Under the pieces are notes generated by a model. The model had not been told where the DNA came from and ran no database searches. It saw nothing but the letters and a program-made list of their open reading frames with translations. Of a stretch of DNA of 64,000 nucleotides, positions 48,424-57,501 are shown piece after piece (the stretch's first letter is position 1; each line of letters opens with the position of its first letter). The DNA lies in assembly GCA_017445995.1 (NCBI GenBank), contig JAFSRT010000019.1:98066-162065 (forward strand), written 5' to 3'. Made by a program: the position numbers and the translations under genes. The stretch comes from Clostridia bacterium. Its GTDB lineage: Bacteria; Bacillota; Clostridia; Christensenellales; Borkfalkiaceae.

Positions 48424-50073
48424 TCACCATTTTCCTAAACTTTGAAGAGTAGATATTCCGTCAGATTTACATAACGCTACTTTTGAAGAAATCGCGTTTT
48501 GTAATTTATTCCATAAATTATCAATCCCGCTCGTACCCTCGTAAGAATTGCCCGTTATCATACAAGTCGCATAAATAGATACCAAATCGTCCATTTCAGA
48601 AGTATTTATTGAAAAATCTTCCGACCAACCGCTGAAATTAAAAATACTTTGATTTAAGTCGTTGATAGGTCTTAAATGATTGTTCGACATTTTTGCAGAT
48701 TCAGTCGCAAGCCTTTTTTCTTCGGGTTTATAGCCTTCGAAGGTGTCTAAAACGGTAATTTTATCAGTAGAAAATTCCGAAATAGGCAAAGTAATATAGT
48801 TTGCCCAATAAACGTATCCGATATTTACTTCTTTTCCGTTTTCGTCTTTTGCTTTAGAAAAAGTATTTTCAGGTTCTTTATTTCGCCCTTCGAGATTCGC
48901 CACAATTTCACCTTCTTCGCCGATATCATAGTGCACGCCTTCAATACCGTAGTTAATAAGTCGCGAACCCTCAACGCTGTAAATATAGTCGAATAATTTT
49001 AATGCGTTTCTTATGTTATTGCAATTATGCGAAATAAAGAAACCACCCCACCATCCGCCGAAGTTCATAAAACCACCGCTACCGTTTCTGCCGATATCCG
49101 AAGTTCCTTTCGGCGGTGCAATAAACATTACGTCGTCCGCACTAAATACAGCATTAGATAAAATCCACGGTACAAACGAACCTGTGTTCGCAATAAGCAT
49201 ACCGTATTTTCCGCGTTGAAATTTTGCAACCTTCGCTTCGTCGGTAGTGTTTTCGTAGTAAGTCTTATCAATATACCCTAGTTTATACATTTTTGCCATC
49301 CAGTTAATGTAATTCTTGAAGTCTTGCGTCGTATAAGAATAGGTTAAATCTTTATTGTTTTGATTACCCGTAATAGTCCAACCGTAATCGCAAAAGGCAT
49401 ACATCATAGGTAATCCCCAAAACAACTGTTCGCCCAAGGTTAAGCCGAAAGTGTCGTTTTTGCCGTTACCGTCAGGGTCGCCGAGAGTAAACGCTTCTAA
49501 TAAATATTCAAAATCTTTTATCGTAAAACTTCCGTCGTCGGCAGGATATTTAACGTCGCTGTATTGTCCGCCACGGTTCTGTAAGTTTGCTATCCAATCT
49601 TTACGCATATAGATGCCCCAGTTATTAGCCGTAGTCAATCTCGGGATAAAATAATGTTTCCCGTCGGACGCTATAAGATTTTTATATTGATTTGAATTTA
49701 ATAAAGTCTTTAAATTAGGATAATCGTCTAAATAATCGTCAAGCGGTTGAATAATTCCTTCTTCAGCCCAAAAGTTTACGTCAGACGTGTCCGTACCGAA
49801 AGCGTAGAAAAAGACTTCAGGAGCAGCACCCGTGTTTATATTCATTTTGAGTTGCTTATTATAAGCGTCCTGACCGTTTATTCCGGAAAAGTAAAAATTT
49901 ACACCAGTTTTTTCTTTAAGTGCGGTCATAATGCTATCTTCCGTCGCACCGTCGTAGACCGCCCAGTCAAAACATTGAATTTCAAGGTCATAATTGTTTT
50001 GCTTTTTATTTCCGCAAGCGGCAGCCTGTAAAATAAAAATTAAAGATAAAATTAAAATAAGTATTTTTTTCAT
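48424..50073 (-). CDS. ABC transporter substrate-binding lipoprotein (LplA-like)
   Basis: A 549-residue lipoprotein (lipobox AAAC, Cys20) of the large solute-binding type that partners LplB/YtcP permeases. Segments such as GAAPEVFFYAFG and YMRKDWIANL, and a C-terminal region rich in Trp and Asn, fit oligosaccharide binding. It lies just after its two permeases in the transcript. Confidence 0.9.
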   Translation of the reverse strand: MKKILILILSLIFILQAAACGNKKQNNYDLEIQCFDWAVYDGATEDSIMTALKEKTGVNFYFSGINGQDAYNKQLKMNINTGAAPEVFFYAFGTDTSDVNFWAEEGIIQPLDDYLDDYPNLKTLLNSNQYKNLIASDGKHYFIPRLTTANNWGIYMRKDWIANLQNRGGQYSDVKYPADDGSFTIKDFEYLLEAFTLGDPDGNGKNDTFGLTLGEQLFWGLPMMYAFCDYGWTITGNQNNKDLTYSYTTQDFKNYINWMAKMYKLGYIDKTYYENTTDEAKVAKFQRGKYGMLIANTGSFVPWILSNAVFSADDVMFIAPPKGTSDIGRNGSGGFMNFGGWWGGFFISHNCNNIRNALKLFDYIYSVEGSRLINYGIEGVHYDIGEEGEIVANLEGRNKEPENTFSKAKDENGKEVNIGYVYWANYITLPISEFSTDKITVLDTFEGYKPEEKRLATESAKMSNNHLRPINDLNQSIFNFSGWSEDFSINTSEMDDLVSIYATCMITGNSYEGTSGIDNLWNKLQNAISSKVALCKSDGISTLQSLGKW

Positions 50074-50103
50074 TTTTCACTCCTTAAATAAGTTTTTTAT
50101 TAT

Positions 50104-50994
50104 TTATTCCTTAACGGAACCTAACATAACGCCTTTGATAAAATATTTCTGAACGAACGGATAAATAAGTAAAACGGGAATAGTAGCGACTACTATCGTT
50201 GCCATTTTAATGTTTTCTGAAAGCGCAAATAATTCGTTCTTACCTTGACCCGAAGGGTCGTTTACCGAAGATTCGCTTATCAGCATTCGTTTTAAAATGT
50301 TCTGAATAAGCAATAAATCGGGATTTCTTATATAAAGTTCGCCCGTAAACCAATCATTCCACTTGCCAACGGCAACCCACAATGCCAAAACGGCTATTAT
50401 CGGCATAGACAACGGCACGTAAACCGACAAAAATATTTTGAAATGCCCCGCACCATCTAATTTAGCGGATTCTTCCAAACTGTCAGGAATAGACATAAAG
50501 AAGTTTTTAGAAATAATCAGGTTGTACGCACTCGTCGCAGAAGGAATAATATAAACTAAAATATTGTCGGCAAGATGTAAATCTCTGATGAGTAAGTATG
50601 TAGGTATCATACCTCCGCTGAATAGGAAAGTAATAAGAATATATACGTGAAAAATTCCCCTTCCTTTCAAATACTTTCTCGAAAGAGCGTAAGCACCCAT
50701 CGTCGTAACTATTAAATGTAACGACGTTGACGCAACGACGACAAACACCGTGAGAAGAAAACTTGAAAATATTTCCTTTTTCGAGAATACAAATTTATAA
50801 GCCGCAATAGAAAACTCGGGGTTTAATATTCCTCCTACGTTTTCGTAAATGGTCATTGAATCTTTAACGACTATTACGAACGGATAAACCATCATAAAAG
50901 CAAGAAGAATGAATATAAAATAGTTTACGGCACTAAATGCAATATCTCCTTTCGACTTGCCGAATACCGATTTAATAAACTTTGATTTTACCAT
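50104..50994 (-). CDS. ABC transporter permease, YtcP/LplC type
   Basis: A 296-residue CUT1-type permease with six predicted membrane segments. The EAA loop is SLEESAKLDGAGHFKIF. The start overlaps the end of the partner permease by seven bases. No ATPase is encoded nearby. Confidence 0.92.
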   Translation of the reverse strand: MVKSKFIKSVFGKSKGDIAFSAVNYFIFILLAFMMVYPFVIVVKDSMTIYENVGGILNPEFSIAAYKFVFSKKEIFSSFLLTVFVVVASTSLHLIVTTMGAYALSRKYLKGRGIFHVYILITFLFSGGMIPTYLLIRDLHLADNILVYIIPSATSAYNLIISKNFFMSIPDSLEESAKLDGAGHFKIFLSVYVPLSMPIIAVLALWVAVGKWNDWFTGELYIRNPDLLLIQNILKRMLISESSVNDPSGQGKNELFALSENIKMATIVVATIPVLLIYPFVQKYFIKGVMLGSVKE

Positions 50995-51896
50995 AATCCA
51001 TCTCCCGTGGTTTTCTTTGCGATAAAGTTACCTATTAAAATCAATAACAATCCGATTAAAGACTCAAATAATCCGAGTGCCGTAGTAACGCCGTACTGTC
51101 TGCCACTTCCTATACCTACCCTGTAAATATAGGTTTGAATTATATCCGCTTTATCGTATAGCAGTTTGTTATACATATTCCAAATCTGGTCGAAATTGCC
51201 TTGCATCAATCCTGAAAGACTTAAAATTAAAGTAATTACGATAGCGGGTCTTAACCCCGGCAGAGTGATATGAATAATTCTTTTAAATCTACCTGCACCG
51301 TCAATCGTCGCCGCCTCGTATAAATCGGGACTTATAGAAGTAATTGCCGCCAGATAAATAACCGTACCCCAGCCAGTTCCTTTCCAGACGTTTGAAAAAA
51401 CCAAAAGACTTATAAACCATCTGCCGTCAGAATAAAACGGTACGGGATTTCCGAAAATCTGTGCTAAAAGCATATTGATATTTCCGTCTTCGGCGTTAAA
51501 AAGCGATTGAGTTATACCTGCGAGAACAATCCACGAAATAAAATACGGCAAATATAACACAACCTGAAAAATCTTTTTTACTTTAGCACTGTACATTTCG
51601 TTCATAAGTATTACGAGTATTATCGGTAAAGGATATCCTATAACCAAGTTAAGAACAGAAATTTTTACCGTGTTTAGCAATACTTTAACGAAATACGGGT
51701 CACTGAACAATTTTTTAAAGTTATCCAACCCCGTCCAAGGGCTTCCCATTATTCCGCTTAACATTTTATAATCTTTAAATGCAAGCGTTAACCCGTAATA
51801 AGGCAAATAACAAAAAACGAAAAGCGAAGCGATACAAGGAAGTAACATTAAGTATAATTCTTTATCTTTTTTTATAATAGCCCAAAATTTTTTCAC
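50988..51896 (-). CDS. ABC transporter permease, LplB type
   Basis: A 302-residue permease with six predicted membrane segments, a conserved N-terminal LMLLPCIASLFVFCYLPYYG and EAA loop DLYEAATIDGAGRFKRI. It acts with 50104-50994 and the lipoprotein at 48424. Encoded 25 bp after the repeat-containing surface protein. Confidence 0.92.
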   Translation of the reverse strand: MKKFWAIIKKDKELYLMLLPCIASLFVFCYLPYYGLTLAFKDYKMLSGIMGSPWTGLDNFKKLFSDPYFVKVLLNTVKISVLNLVIGYPLPIILVILMNEMYSAKVKKIFQVVLYLPYFISWIVLAGITQSLFNAEDGNINMLLAQIFGNPVPFYSDGRWFISLLVFSNVWKGTGWGTVIYLAAITSISPDLYEAATIDGAGRFKRIIHITLPGLRPAIVITLILSLSGLMQGNFDQIWNMYNKLLYDKADIIQTYIYRVGIGSGRQYGVTTALGLFESLIGLLLILIGNFIAKKTTGDGLW

Positions 51897-51921
51897 AGAC
51901 GACTATCCTCCCCCTTTGTGT

Positions 51922-54144
51922 TTATTTTTTATTAATTTTGCGTCGTTTATTATTTAATGCCACAATAACGCAAGCAGTTATCAGACAAACTGCAAAAATA
52001 ATCGCGTCGTCCATAACAGAACTTGAACACCCGCCCGCACAACCTTTACTTAATTTTTCGTTTTCGCTTTTGTCTAAAACGATATCTGTCGGCAACGGCA
52101 TATCAGGTTCGCCCGCCGCTTCATACGGAAAATCTTCCACGCTGTTTTCAAAACAATACGTACGTCTCGTTTCGTTGTATTCATTTACGAATAAATCAAA
52201 ATCAAAGTCTATACCGATATTCGCATATTCACAGCCTTTTATCGTAGTTTCGCCTACCATTCTGTAAATCAAGTAAAATACGTCCCCTTTTTTCGCGTCG
52301 ATTTCAAATGAATAATAATTGCTTGGAATACTCGATACAATATTTTTTATCATAATATTCGTGGTATTGCCTTCACTATCTTCCTGAATAACGTAGAACC
52401 TTGCGTGCGTCGCCCAGTTTTTCCAAAACCCTTCCCCGTGCGACACGCTGAGTTTCAGATTTTCCTTTGCGGTAAATTTGATAACGGCTTCGTTATTAGT
52501 AGTCGCACCTATTTTATATCTGTTAAAATACGTTGCAAGTTCCATACCGGCACCGTTTTTGGCTAAAGATTTCGAATCACTTACTTTATCTTGGTCGTAA
52601 TTATCGTGCCCGCCTTCTTCTATTGCATTATAAAAGGTATCGAATTCTTGATAATCGCCGTAAACGCCGTGTAATAATTCTATCTCTATTACGTCCCTTG
52701 TAACTTTTCTGTTTCTTACGACTTCTGACACTATTGAACTCATAGTAAATTTTTCATCGTCAATATAATTTTTATCTACGTAAATATTACTATCAACTAA
52801 AATGCTTGCCCTTTCCGAATCGTTATATTCTCCTTCTTTTAACGTAAAAGTATAATCAAGAAAGATATTTGCATATTCGTGGCCGGGAACGGTAGTAGCG
52901 TTTTTCATTCGGTAAATAACGTAAACAATATCCCCAGCCTTTGCGTTTACTTCTCCGCTGAACATATCGTTTACCGTCGTTGCAAGCGCTTCCGTTTCCT
53001 TTACGGCGTAAGCGTTGCTATCCGTTTCCTGAATTATCATAAAACAACCGTGCGTCGCCCAGTTATTATCAAAATCCCCACCGAACGTGCCGTGGTTAAT
53101 ATATAACTTCGCGTCCACCTTAAATTCAAACTTAAATACCGCGTCGTTTCTTTTCGTCGCACTTAACTGATAACGCTTAATGTAAGTTGAAACGCCTTGC
53201 GAATATCCCCATTGTGCAACCGAATCGGTTGCATATACCTTATCTTCGTCGTCAGGGGTGGCATTATTTTTTCCGTCAAAAACCTGATATTCGCCCCATC
53301 TGCCATGAACCAGACTTACGTCCGCAATTTGTTTTGACACAATTCCGCCGCTTACTTCTTCCGTAACAAGCGAACTCATTGTATACGCTTCTTGCAGTTT
53401 TTCACTTTCTTCTACGTAAATATTTTCTTCTGTTAAAACACTTGTTCTTTCCGCCTCAACGTAATCGCTTTCTTTTAACGTGAACGTAAAATCAAGAAAG
53501 ACATTTGCATATTCGTGACCGGGAACGGTTGTAGCGTTTTTCATTCGGTAAATAATGTAAACAGTATCGCCAGACTTTGCGTTTACCTCTCCGCTGAACA
53601 TATCGTTTACCGTCGTTGCAAGCGTAGGCGTTTCTTTTACGATATATGCATTATCCCCCGTGGACTGAATTATCATAAAACAACCGTGCGTCGCCCAGTT
53701 ATTATCAAAACCACCACCGAACGTACCGTGATTAATATATAATTTCGAATTCGATTTAAACTCGAATTTAAATACTGCGTCGTTATTTTTCGTCGCACTT
53801 AACTGATAACGTTTAATGTAGGTGGAAACGCCTTGTTCATCGCCCCGCTGAACTTCAGAATCCGTAGCATATACTTGGTCTTCGTCGTCAGGGGTGGCAT
53901 TATATTTTCCGTCAAAAACCTGATATTCGCCCCACTTCCCGTGAACGAGACTAACGTCCGCAATTTGTTTCGACGCTATTCCGCCGCTTACTTCTTCTGT
54001 AACAAGAGAACTCATATTATACGCTTCCTGATTAAAAGCATAAACTTTTTTCTCTCCAAAAACGAGACTTCCTAAAAACCCTGTAAGACAGAAAAAAAAT
54101 ATTACGCCCAAAAGCAATACGGTTTTTTGTTTTATTCTTTTCAT
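51922..54144 (-). CDS. Surface protein with three ~210-residue repeats and a Cys/TM C-terminal anchor
   Basis: A 740-residue secreted protein. The ATG at 54142-54144 is used because GGTGGAG lies 6 nt upstream; a GTG inside that site is rejected. A signal peptide (about 1-36) is followed by three repeats (about 42-250, 255-465, 470-680) marked by SSLVTEEV, LVHGxWGxYQxFDG, DEDxVYATDS, IKRYQLSAT, NHGTFGG and YANxFLDFTF; the third is more divergent. The end has GCAGGCSSS, one hydrophobic segment and a RRK tail, which looks like a membrane anchor or a non-LPXTG sorting signal. The same repeat occurs twice in 54545-56362. I do not recognise the domain. It heads the beta-galactoside operon, so glycan binding is a reasonable guess. 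Confidence 0.82.
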   Translation of the reverse strand: MKRIKQKTVLLLGVIFFFCLTGFLGSLVFGEKKVYAFNQEAYNMSSLVTEEVSGGIASKQIADVSLVHGKWGEYQVFDGKYNATPDDEDQVYATDSEVQRGDEQGVSTYIKRYQLSATKNNDAVFKFEFKSNSKLYINHGTFGGGFDNNWATHGCFMIIQSTGDNAYIVKETPTLATTVNDMFSGEVNAKSGDTVYIIYRMKNATTVPGHEYANVFLDFTFTLKESDYVEAERTSVLTEENIYVEESEKLQEAYTMSSLVTEEVSGGIVSKQIADVSLVHGRWGEYQVFDGKNNATPDDEDKVYATDSVAQWGYSQGVSTYIKRYQLSATKRNDAVFKFEFKVDAKLYINHGTFGGDFDNNWATHGCFMIIQETDSNAYAVKETEALATTVNDMFSGEVNAKAGDIVYVIYRMKNATTVPGHEYANIFLDYTFTLKEGEYNDSERASILVDSNIYVDKNYIDDEKFTMSSIVSEVVRNRKVTRDVIEIELLHGVYGDYQEFDTFYNAIEEGGHDNYDQDKVSDSKSLAKNGAGMELATYFNRYKIGATTNNEAVIKFTAKENLKLSVSHGEGFWKNWATHARFYVIQEDSEGNTTNIMIKNIVSSIPSNYYSFEIDAKKGDVFYLIYRMVGETTIKGCEYANIGIDFDFDLFVNEYNETRRTYCFENSVEDFPYEAAGEPDMPLPTDIVLDKSENEKLSKGCAGGCSSSVMDDAIIFAVCLITACVIVALNNKRRKINKK

Positions 54145-54213
54145 AATATTCTCCACCAAATATTCTTATATTTATATTTTAATACAATATCTTTTTTTTA
54201 TCTATACTTATAT

Positions 54214-54238
54214 TTCCTAAAAAACTACAATAAATTCC
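54214..54238 (-). promoter_or_regulatory. Conserved 25-bp motif upstream of the 51922-54144 gene
   Basis: Shares 22 of 25 positions with 56434-56458, including the unbroken core TAAAAAACTACAA (plus strand). On the minus strand it contains TTGTAG, a possible -35 element, with TATAGA 18 bp on. It lies 70 bp upstream of the start codon. Likely a binding site for the PocR/AraC regulator. Confidence 0.55.
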
Positions 54239-54314
54239 TATTGATAAAATTTTGTGCACTTTTATAATTGCGTTTACATAAATTATGAATTTGTTTTATT
54301 CAGTTAATTATACA

Positions 54315-54345
54315 ACAAAAAAAGCAGTACTTCAAATACTGCTTT
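54315..54345 (-). terminator. Terminator after the 47-residue peptide gene
   Basis: AAAGCAGTA / TACTGCTTT stem with a 7-nt loop; on the minus strand a seven-T run follows. It separates the 54545-56362 / peptide transcript from the 51922-54144 operon. Confidence 0.8.
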
Positions 54346-54382
54346 TCGTTCTTTAAAAATATAAATATTTTCAGTTAATTAT

Positions 54383-54526
54383 TTACGGTGTTATAAACGC
54401 GTAACTGTCTTCGTCAAAAAACCAGTCGCTGAGATTACCTATGTTATCCATCGTCATATCACTGGCTAACAATACGTCTTTTAGACAATCAAAAATAGAA
54501 ATTTTCGGGCAAATGTATTTTTGCAT
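54383..54526 (-). CDS. 47-residue acidic W/D-rich peptide (DVLLxS family)
   Basis: A small gene with a strong AGGGAGG ribosome binding site, starting 18 bp after the surface-protein gene 54545-56362 and followed by a terminator. The peptide starts MQKYICPKISI, has a core KDVLLASDM, and ends with SDWFFDEDSYAF. No signal peptide or membrane segment. It resembles the peptide at 37058-37210 in its K-Y start, DVLL-[AS]-S core and Trp/acidic end. The adjoining large gene in both places encodes an NGA-type domain. Function unknown. Confidence 0.7.
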   Translation of the reverse strand: MQKYICPKISIFDCLKDVLLASDMTMDNIGNLSDWFFDEDSYAFITP

Positions 54527-54544
54527 AATAAAACCTCCCTTTAA

Positions 54545-56362
54545 CTACTCGCCTATCGCAGATGCGATATCGGAAATCAATTGACATTGTTCGTCACTTA
54601 ACCCCGTCTGATAATAATAAGTTTCTAAACGACTGTCGGTAAACGCCTTGGTAAATACGGACGTCGCTTCAATACTACGTGCTGAATTCGCCACCTGTGC
54701 AATAGACCTTGTTACCGAAACAGAACCGTAGGAACGAACGGAATTTTTTTCGTAATACGCCGTTGCTGTAAAAGAAGTTGTTAAATCTTCTTCACTAAAC
54801 CCGACGAGTGCGAAGTAGTAAGTTCGCGTATTACCTTCGTCAACGTATTTATTGCCGACTATATCGAGATGTCCCGTTCTGCTTGGAGAAGTTAGTCTTA
54901 AACCGACTGTCAAATCTTCAACGTCGAAAAGATTTGCACTAACCACAAATCTTAAACCATATGGTTGTTCAAGCCTGATATAAGCACCGTTTACAAGCGA
55001 TAAGATTTCATAAAGATTACTACTAACTAAAACGCTTGACCTGTCTGCCTCTACGTAATCACCTTCTCTCAAAGTAAAAGTGAAATCAAGGAAGATATTA
55101 GCGTATTCGTGACCGGGAACGGTTGTCTCACTATTCATCTTATAAATTACGTAAACGGTATCCCCAGCCTTTGCATTAACTTCGCCGCTAAACATATTGT
55201 TTACCGTCGTTGCAAGTGCCGACGTTTGTTCTACGACGTATGCCCCGCTATCCGTTTCCTGAATTATCATAAAATACCCGTGCGTAGCCCAGTTGCTTTC
55301 AAAGCCTGCGAACGTGCCGTGATTTACGTATAAAGTCGCATTTGATGTAAACTCAAACTTAAATACCGCGTCGTTTCTCTTCGTCGCACTTAATTGATAA
55401 CGTTTAATGTAAGTTGAAATATCTTGCGAATCTCCATGCTGCGCATTAGAATCGGTTGCATATACTTGGTCTTCGTCGTCAGGAGTAACGTTATATTTTC
55501 CATCGAACGCCTGATATGCGCCCCATCTGCCGTGAACCAAACTTACGTCCGCAAGCATTTTCGAAGATATGCCCCCGCTTACTTCTTCCGATACCAGCGA
55601 ACTCATCGTATACGCTTCTTCTTTATATATCCTGTCACTTGCGGCAAAAATGCTGTTTCTTTGACTTAATGAGTAATCTGCCGTCTTAAAAATAAACGAA
55701 CAATCAAGGAACATATTAGCATAATTATGTCCCGGAACAGTCGTATCGCCCGCCATTCTGTAAATCATATATATCACGTCGCCAGCCTTACCGTGAACGT
55801 CACAATAATATAAATTGTCAGACGTAACGCTTTGCGTAGGCATAGTAGCGATCGCAGCGGCGCCCTCGTCGGTTTCCTGTGCTAAAATCCAAGTAGCGTG
55901 TGTAGCCCAGTTGTTATTAAAATCACCACCGAACGTGCCGTGAACAAGATACATTCTCGCATCTTCCTTAAAGGTAAATTTAAATACTGCGTCGTTATTC
56001 GTCGTTGCACTTATTTGGTAACGTTTTATATAAGTTGAAATATCGTATACGTCTCCGCGTTGCGCAACCGAATCCGTTGCATAGACTTGGTCTTCATTAT
56101 CAGGGTCTACGTTATAGAGTCCGTCGAACGCCTGATATTTACCCCATTTGCCGTGAACAAGTTGTGCTTTTACCAAAGTTTTGTCAAGTTCTATACCGTT
56201 TACACCGACTTCTTCCGATACCAAACCACTCATTGACAAAACCTCTTCTGTTGCCGCATAGGTTTTTTTATTTCTGACGATAAAAAAACCTGAAACAACA
56301 AAAGAACTTATCATCAATACTGCGCAACATAAAATTAAAGTTGAACGCTTTATTGTTTTCAT
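54545..56362 (-). CDS. Surface protein with two ~210-residue repeats and a C-terminal NGA-type domain
   Basis: A 605-residue secreted protein. The signal peptide (about 1-35, ending TYA) precedes two copies (about 40-245 and 248-455) of the LVHGxWGxYQxFDG / DEDQVYATDS repeat also found three times in 51922-54144. The C-terminal 145 residues form an NGA-type domain (VNGAYIRLEQPYGLRF ... TATAYYEKN ... TRSIAQVAN) homologous to the N-terminal domain of the 1392-residue arabinan-operon protein. There is no C-terminal anchor. Encoded with the 47-residue peptide in one short transcript, divergent from the PocR/AraC regulator. Confidence 0.82.
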   Translation of the reverse strand: MKTIKRSTLILCCAVLMISSFVVSGFFIVRNKKTYAATEEVLSMSGLVSEEVGVNGIELDKTLVKAQLVHGKWGKYQAFDGLYNVDPDNEDQVYATDSVAQRGDVYDISTYIKRYQISATTNNDAVFKFTFKEDARMYLVHGTFGGDFNNNWATHATWILAQETDEGAAAIATMPTQSVTSDNLYYCDVHGKAGDVIYMIYRMAGDTTVPGHNYANMFLDCSFIFKTADYSLSQRNSIFAASDRIYKEEAYTMSSLVSEEVSGGISSKMLADVSLVHGRWGAYQAFDGKYNVTPDDEDQVYATDSNAQHGDSQDISTYIKRYQLSATKRNDAVFKFEFTSNATLYVNHGTFAGFESNWATHGYFMIIQETDSGAYVVEQTSALATTVNNMFSGEVNAKAGDTVYVIYKMNSETTVPGHEYANIFLDFTFTLREGDYVEADRSSVLVSSNLYEILSLVNGAYIRLEQPYGLRFVVSANLFDVEDLTVGLRLTSPSRTGHLDIVGNKYVDEGNTRTYYFALVGFSEEDLTTSFTATAYYEKNSVRSYGSVSVTRSIAQVANSARSIEATSVFTKAFTDSRLETYYYQTGLSDEQCQLISDIASAIGE

Positions 56363-56433
56363 ATTGTTCTCCTTACATTATTATCTATCAATGTTACTTT
56401 ACAATATTTTTTTTGGCTTGTATATGCATATTT

Positions 56434-56458
56434 TTCTTAAAAAACTACAAAATATTCC
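56434..56458 (-). promoter_or_regulatory. Conserved 25-bp motif upstream of the 54545-56362 gene
   Basis: Nearly the same as 54214-54238 (22 of 25 positions), 72 bp upstream of the start codon against 70 bp in the other case. The matching distance supports a real control site in the region shared with the divergent AraC-type regulator. Confidence 0.55.
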
Positions 56459-56481
56459 CGATTCAAGATTTTATATAACTC

Positions 56482-56509
56482 TTGACAAATACTTAAAATT
56501 TTTTATAAT
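56482..56509 (+). promoter_or_regulatory. Promoter of the PocR/AraC regulator
   Basis: TTGACA (56482-56487), 16-bp spacer and TATAAT (56504-56509), 17 bp before the ATG at 56527, so the leader is very short. The ribosome binding site is GAGGTG at 56519-56524. Confidence 0.75.
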
Positions 56510-56526
56510 GAAAAAAAGAGGTGTAT

Positions 56527-57375
56527 ATGAAATTAAACGTAGATTTGGTAAAATTAAGGCAAATTCTTAAGGATTTTCATATTTTAACGGGTGCTACAAT
56601 CTGTGTTTTCGACTCGGATTATAAGCCGATTACAGCATTTCCCGACGAACCGCCTGCAATTTGTAAATTAGTAAAATCAACAGAAGAAGGTTTGAAAGCC
56701 TGTTTGATTTCTGATAAATTCGGCTGTGAACTCTGTGCCAAAAACAAAAAAACCGTATCTTACGTATGCCACGCAGGTTTAATAGATACCGTTACGCCGA
56801 TAATGCACGATAATATCGTATACGGTTATATTATGTTCGGACAAGTAACTAATAAAGAAATCAATAAAAAACAAACTCTGAACAGAATAATCGAAAATTG
56901 TAAAAAATACCGCTTACAAGAAGAAGAAATACGAAAAACATTCAATTCTTTAAAGTTTCTCGACAAAGAAAAGTATCGAGCAGCAACAAATATTATGGTG
57001 GCGTGTTCCTGCTACATCTTCTTATCGGATATGATTCAAACGGACAACGAAATAATTATCACGCAAATTATTGACTATTTTAATACACACTTAAACGAAA
57101 CCGTATCTATAAAAGACGTAGAAAAAAATTTCTTCCTATCGAAAAATAAAATATATCAGTTGTTTGAAGAGAATTATCATACAACCCCTATGAAATATCT
57201 TAATAATTTAAGATTAGGAAAATCAAAAGAATTGATTTTATACAGCGACTTATCCTTAACCGAAATATGTGAACAATGCGGTTTTAACAACTATAATTAT
57301 TTTATTAAACAGTTCAAAATGGTTTTCGGAGAGTCCCCGCACAAATTTAAGAAAAAAATAAATTATAAAGCATAG
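56527..57375 (+). CDS. AraC-family regulator with PocR sensor domain
   Basis: A 282-residue regulator. Residues about 5-165 form a PocR ligand-sensing domain (FHILTGATICVFD, CELCAKNKKTVSYVCHAGL, YGYIMFGQV) with the conserved cysteines, and residues about 180-280 hold two AraC helix-turn-helix motifs ending GFNNYNYFIKQFKMVFGESPHKFKK. The ATG at 56527 follows GAGGTG. It is divergent from the surface-protein gene, and both surface-protein promoters carry the same 25-bp motif, so activation of the beta-galactoside locus is likely. The ligand is unknown. Confidence 0.9.
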   Translation: MKLNVDLVKLRQILKDFHILTGATICVFDSDYKPITAFPDEPPAICKLVKSTEEGLKACLISDKFGCELCAKNKKTVSYVCHAGLIDTVTPIMHDNIVYGYIMFGQVTNKEINKKQTLNRIIENCKKYRLQEEEIRKTFNSLKFLDKEKYRAATNIMVACSCYIFLSDMIQTDNEIIITQIIDYFNTHLNETVSIKDVEKNFFLSKNKIYQLFEENYHTTPMKYLNNLRLGKSKELILYSDLSLTEICEQCGFNNYNYFIKQFKMVFGESPHKFKKKINYKA

Positions 57376-57448
57376 TATTCAGAATATCACAATGGCACTA
57401 CCCCCATCTTAAACAATGAAAATACCGAAAATTGTCAATTAAACAACA

Positions 57449-57486
57449 AAAAAGCATCTGAACGTTAAGGTATACAGATGCTTTTT
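57449..57486. terminator. Bidirectional terminator between the regulator and ribokinase genes
   Basis: AAAGCATCTG / CAGATGCTTT stem with a 14-nt loop, A-run on the left and T-run on the right. It serves both converging genes. Confidence 0.8.
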
Positions 57487-57501
57487 ATTAAGATTTATTT
57501 T

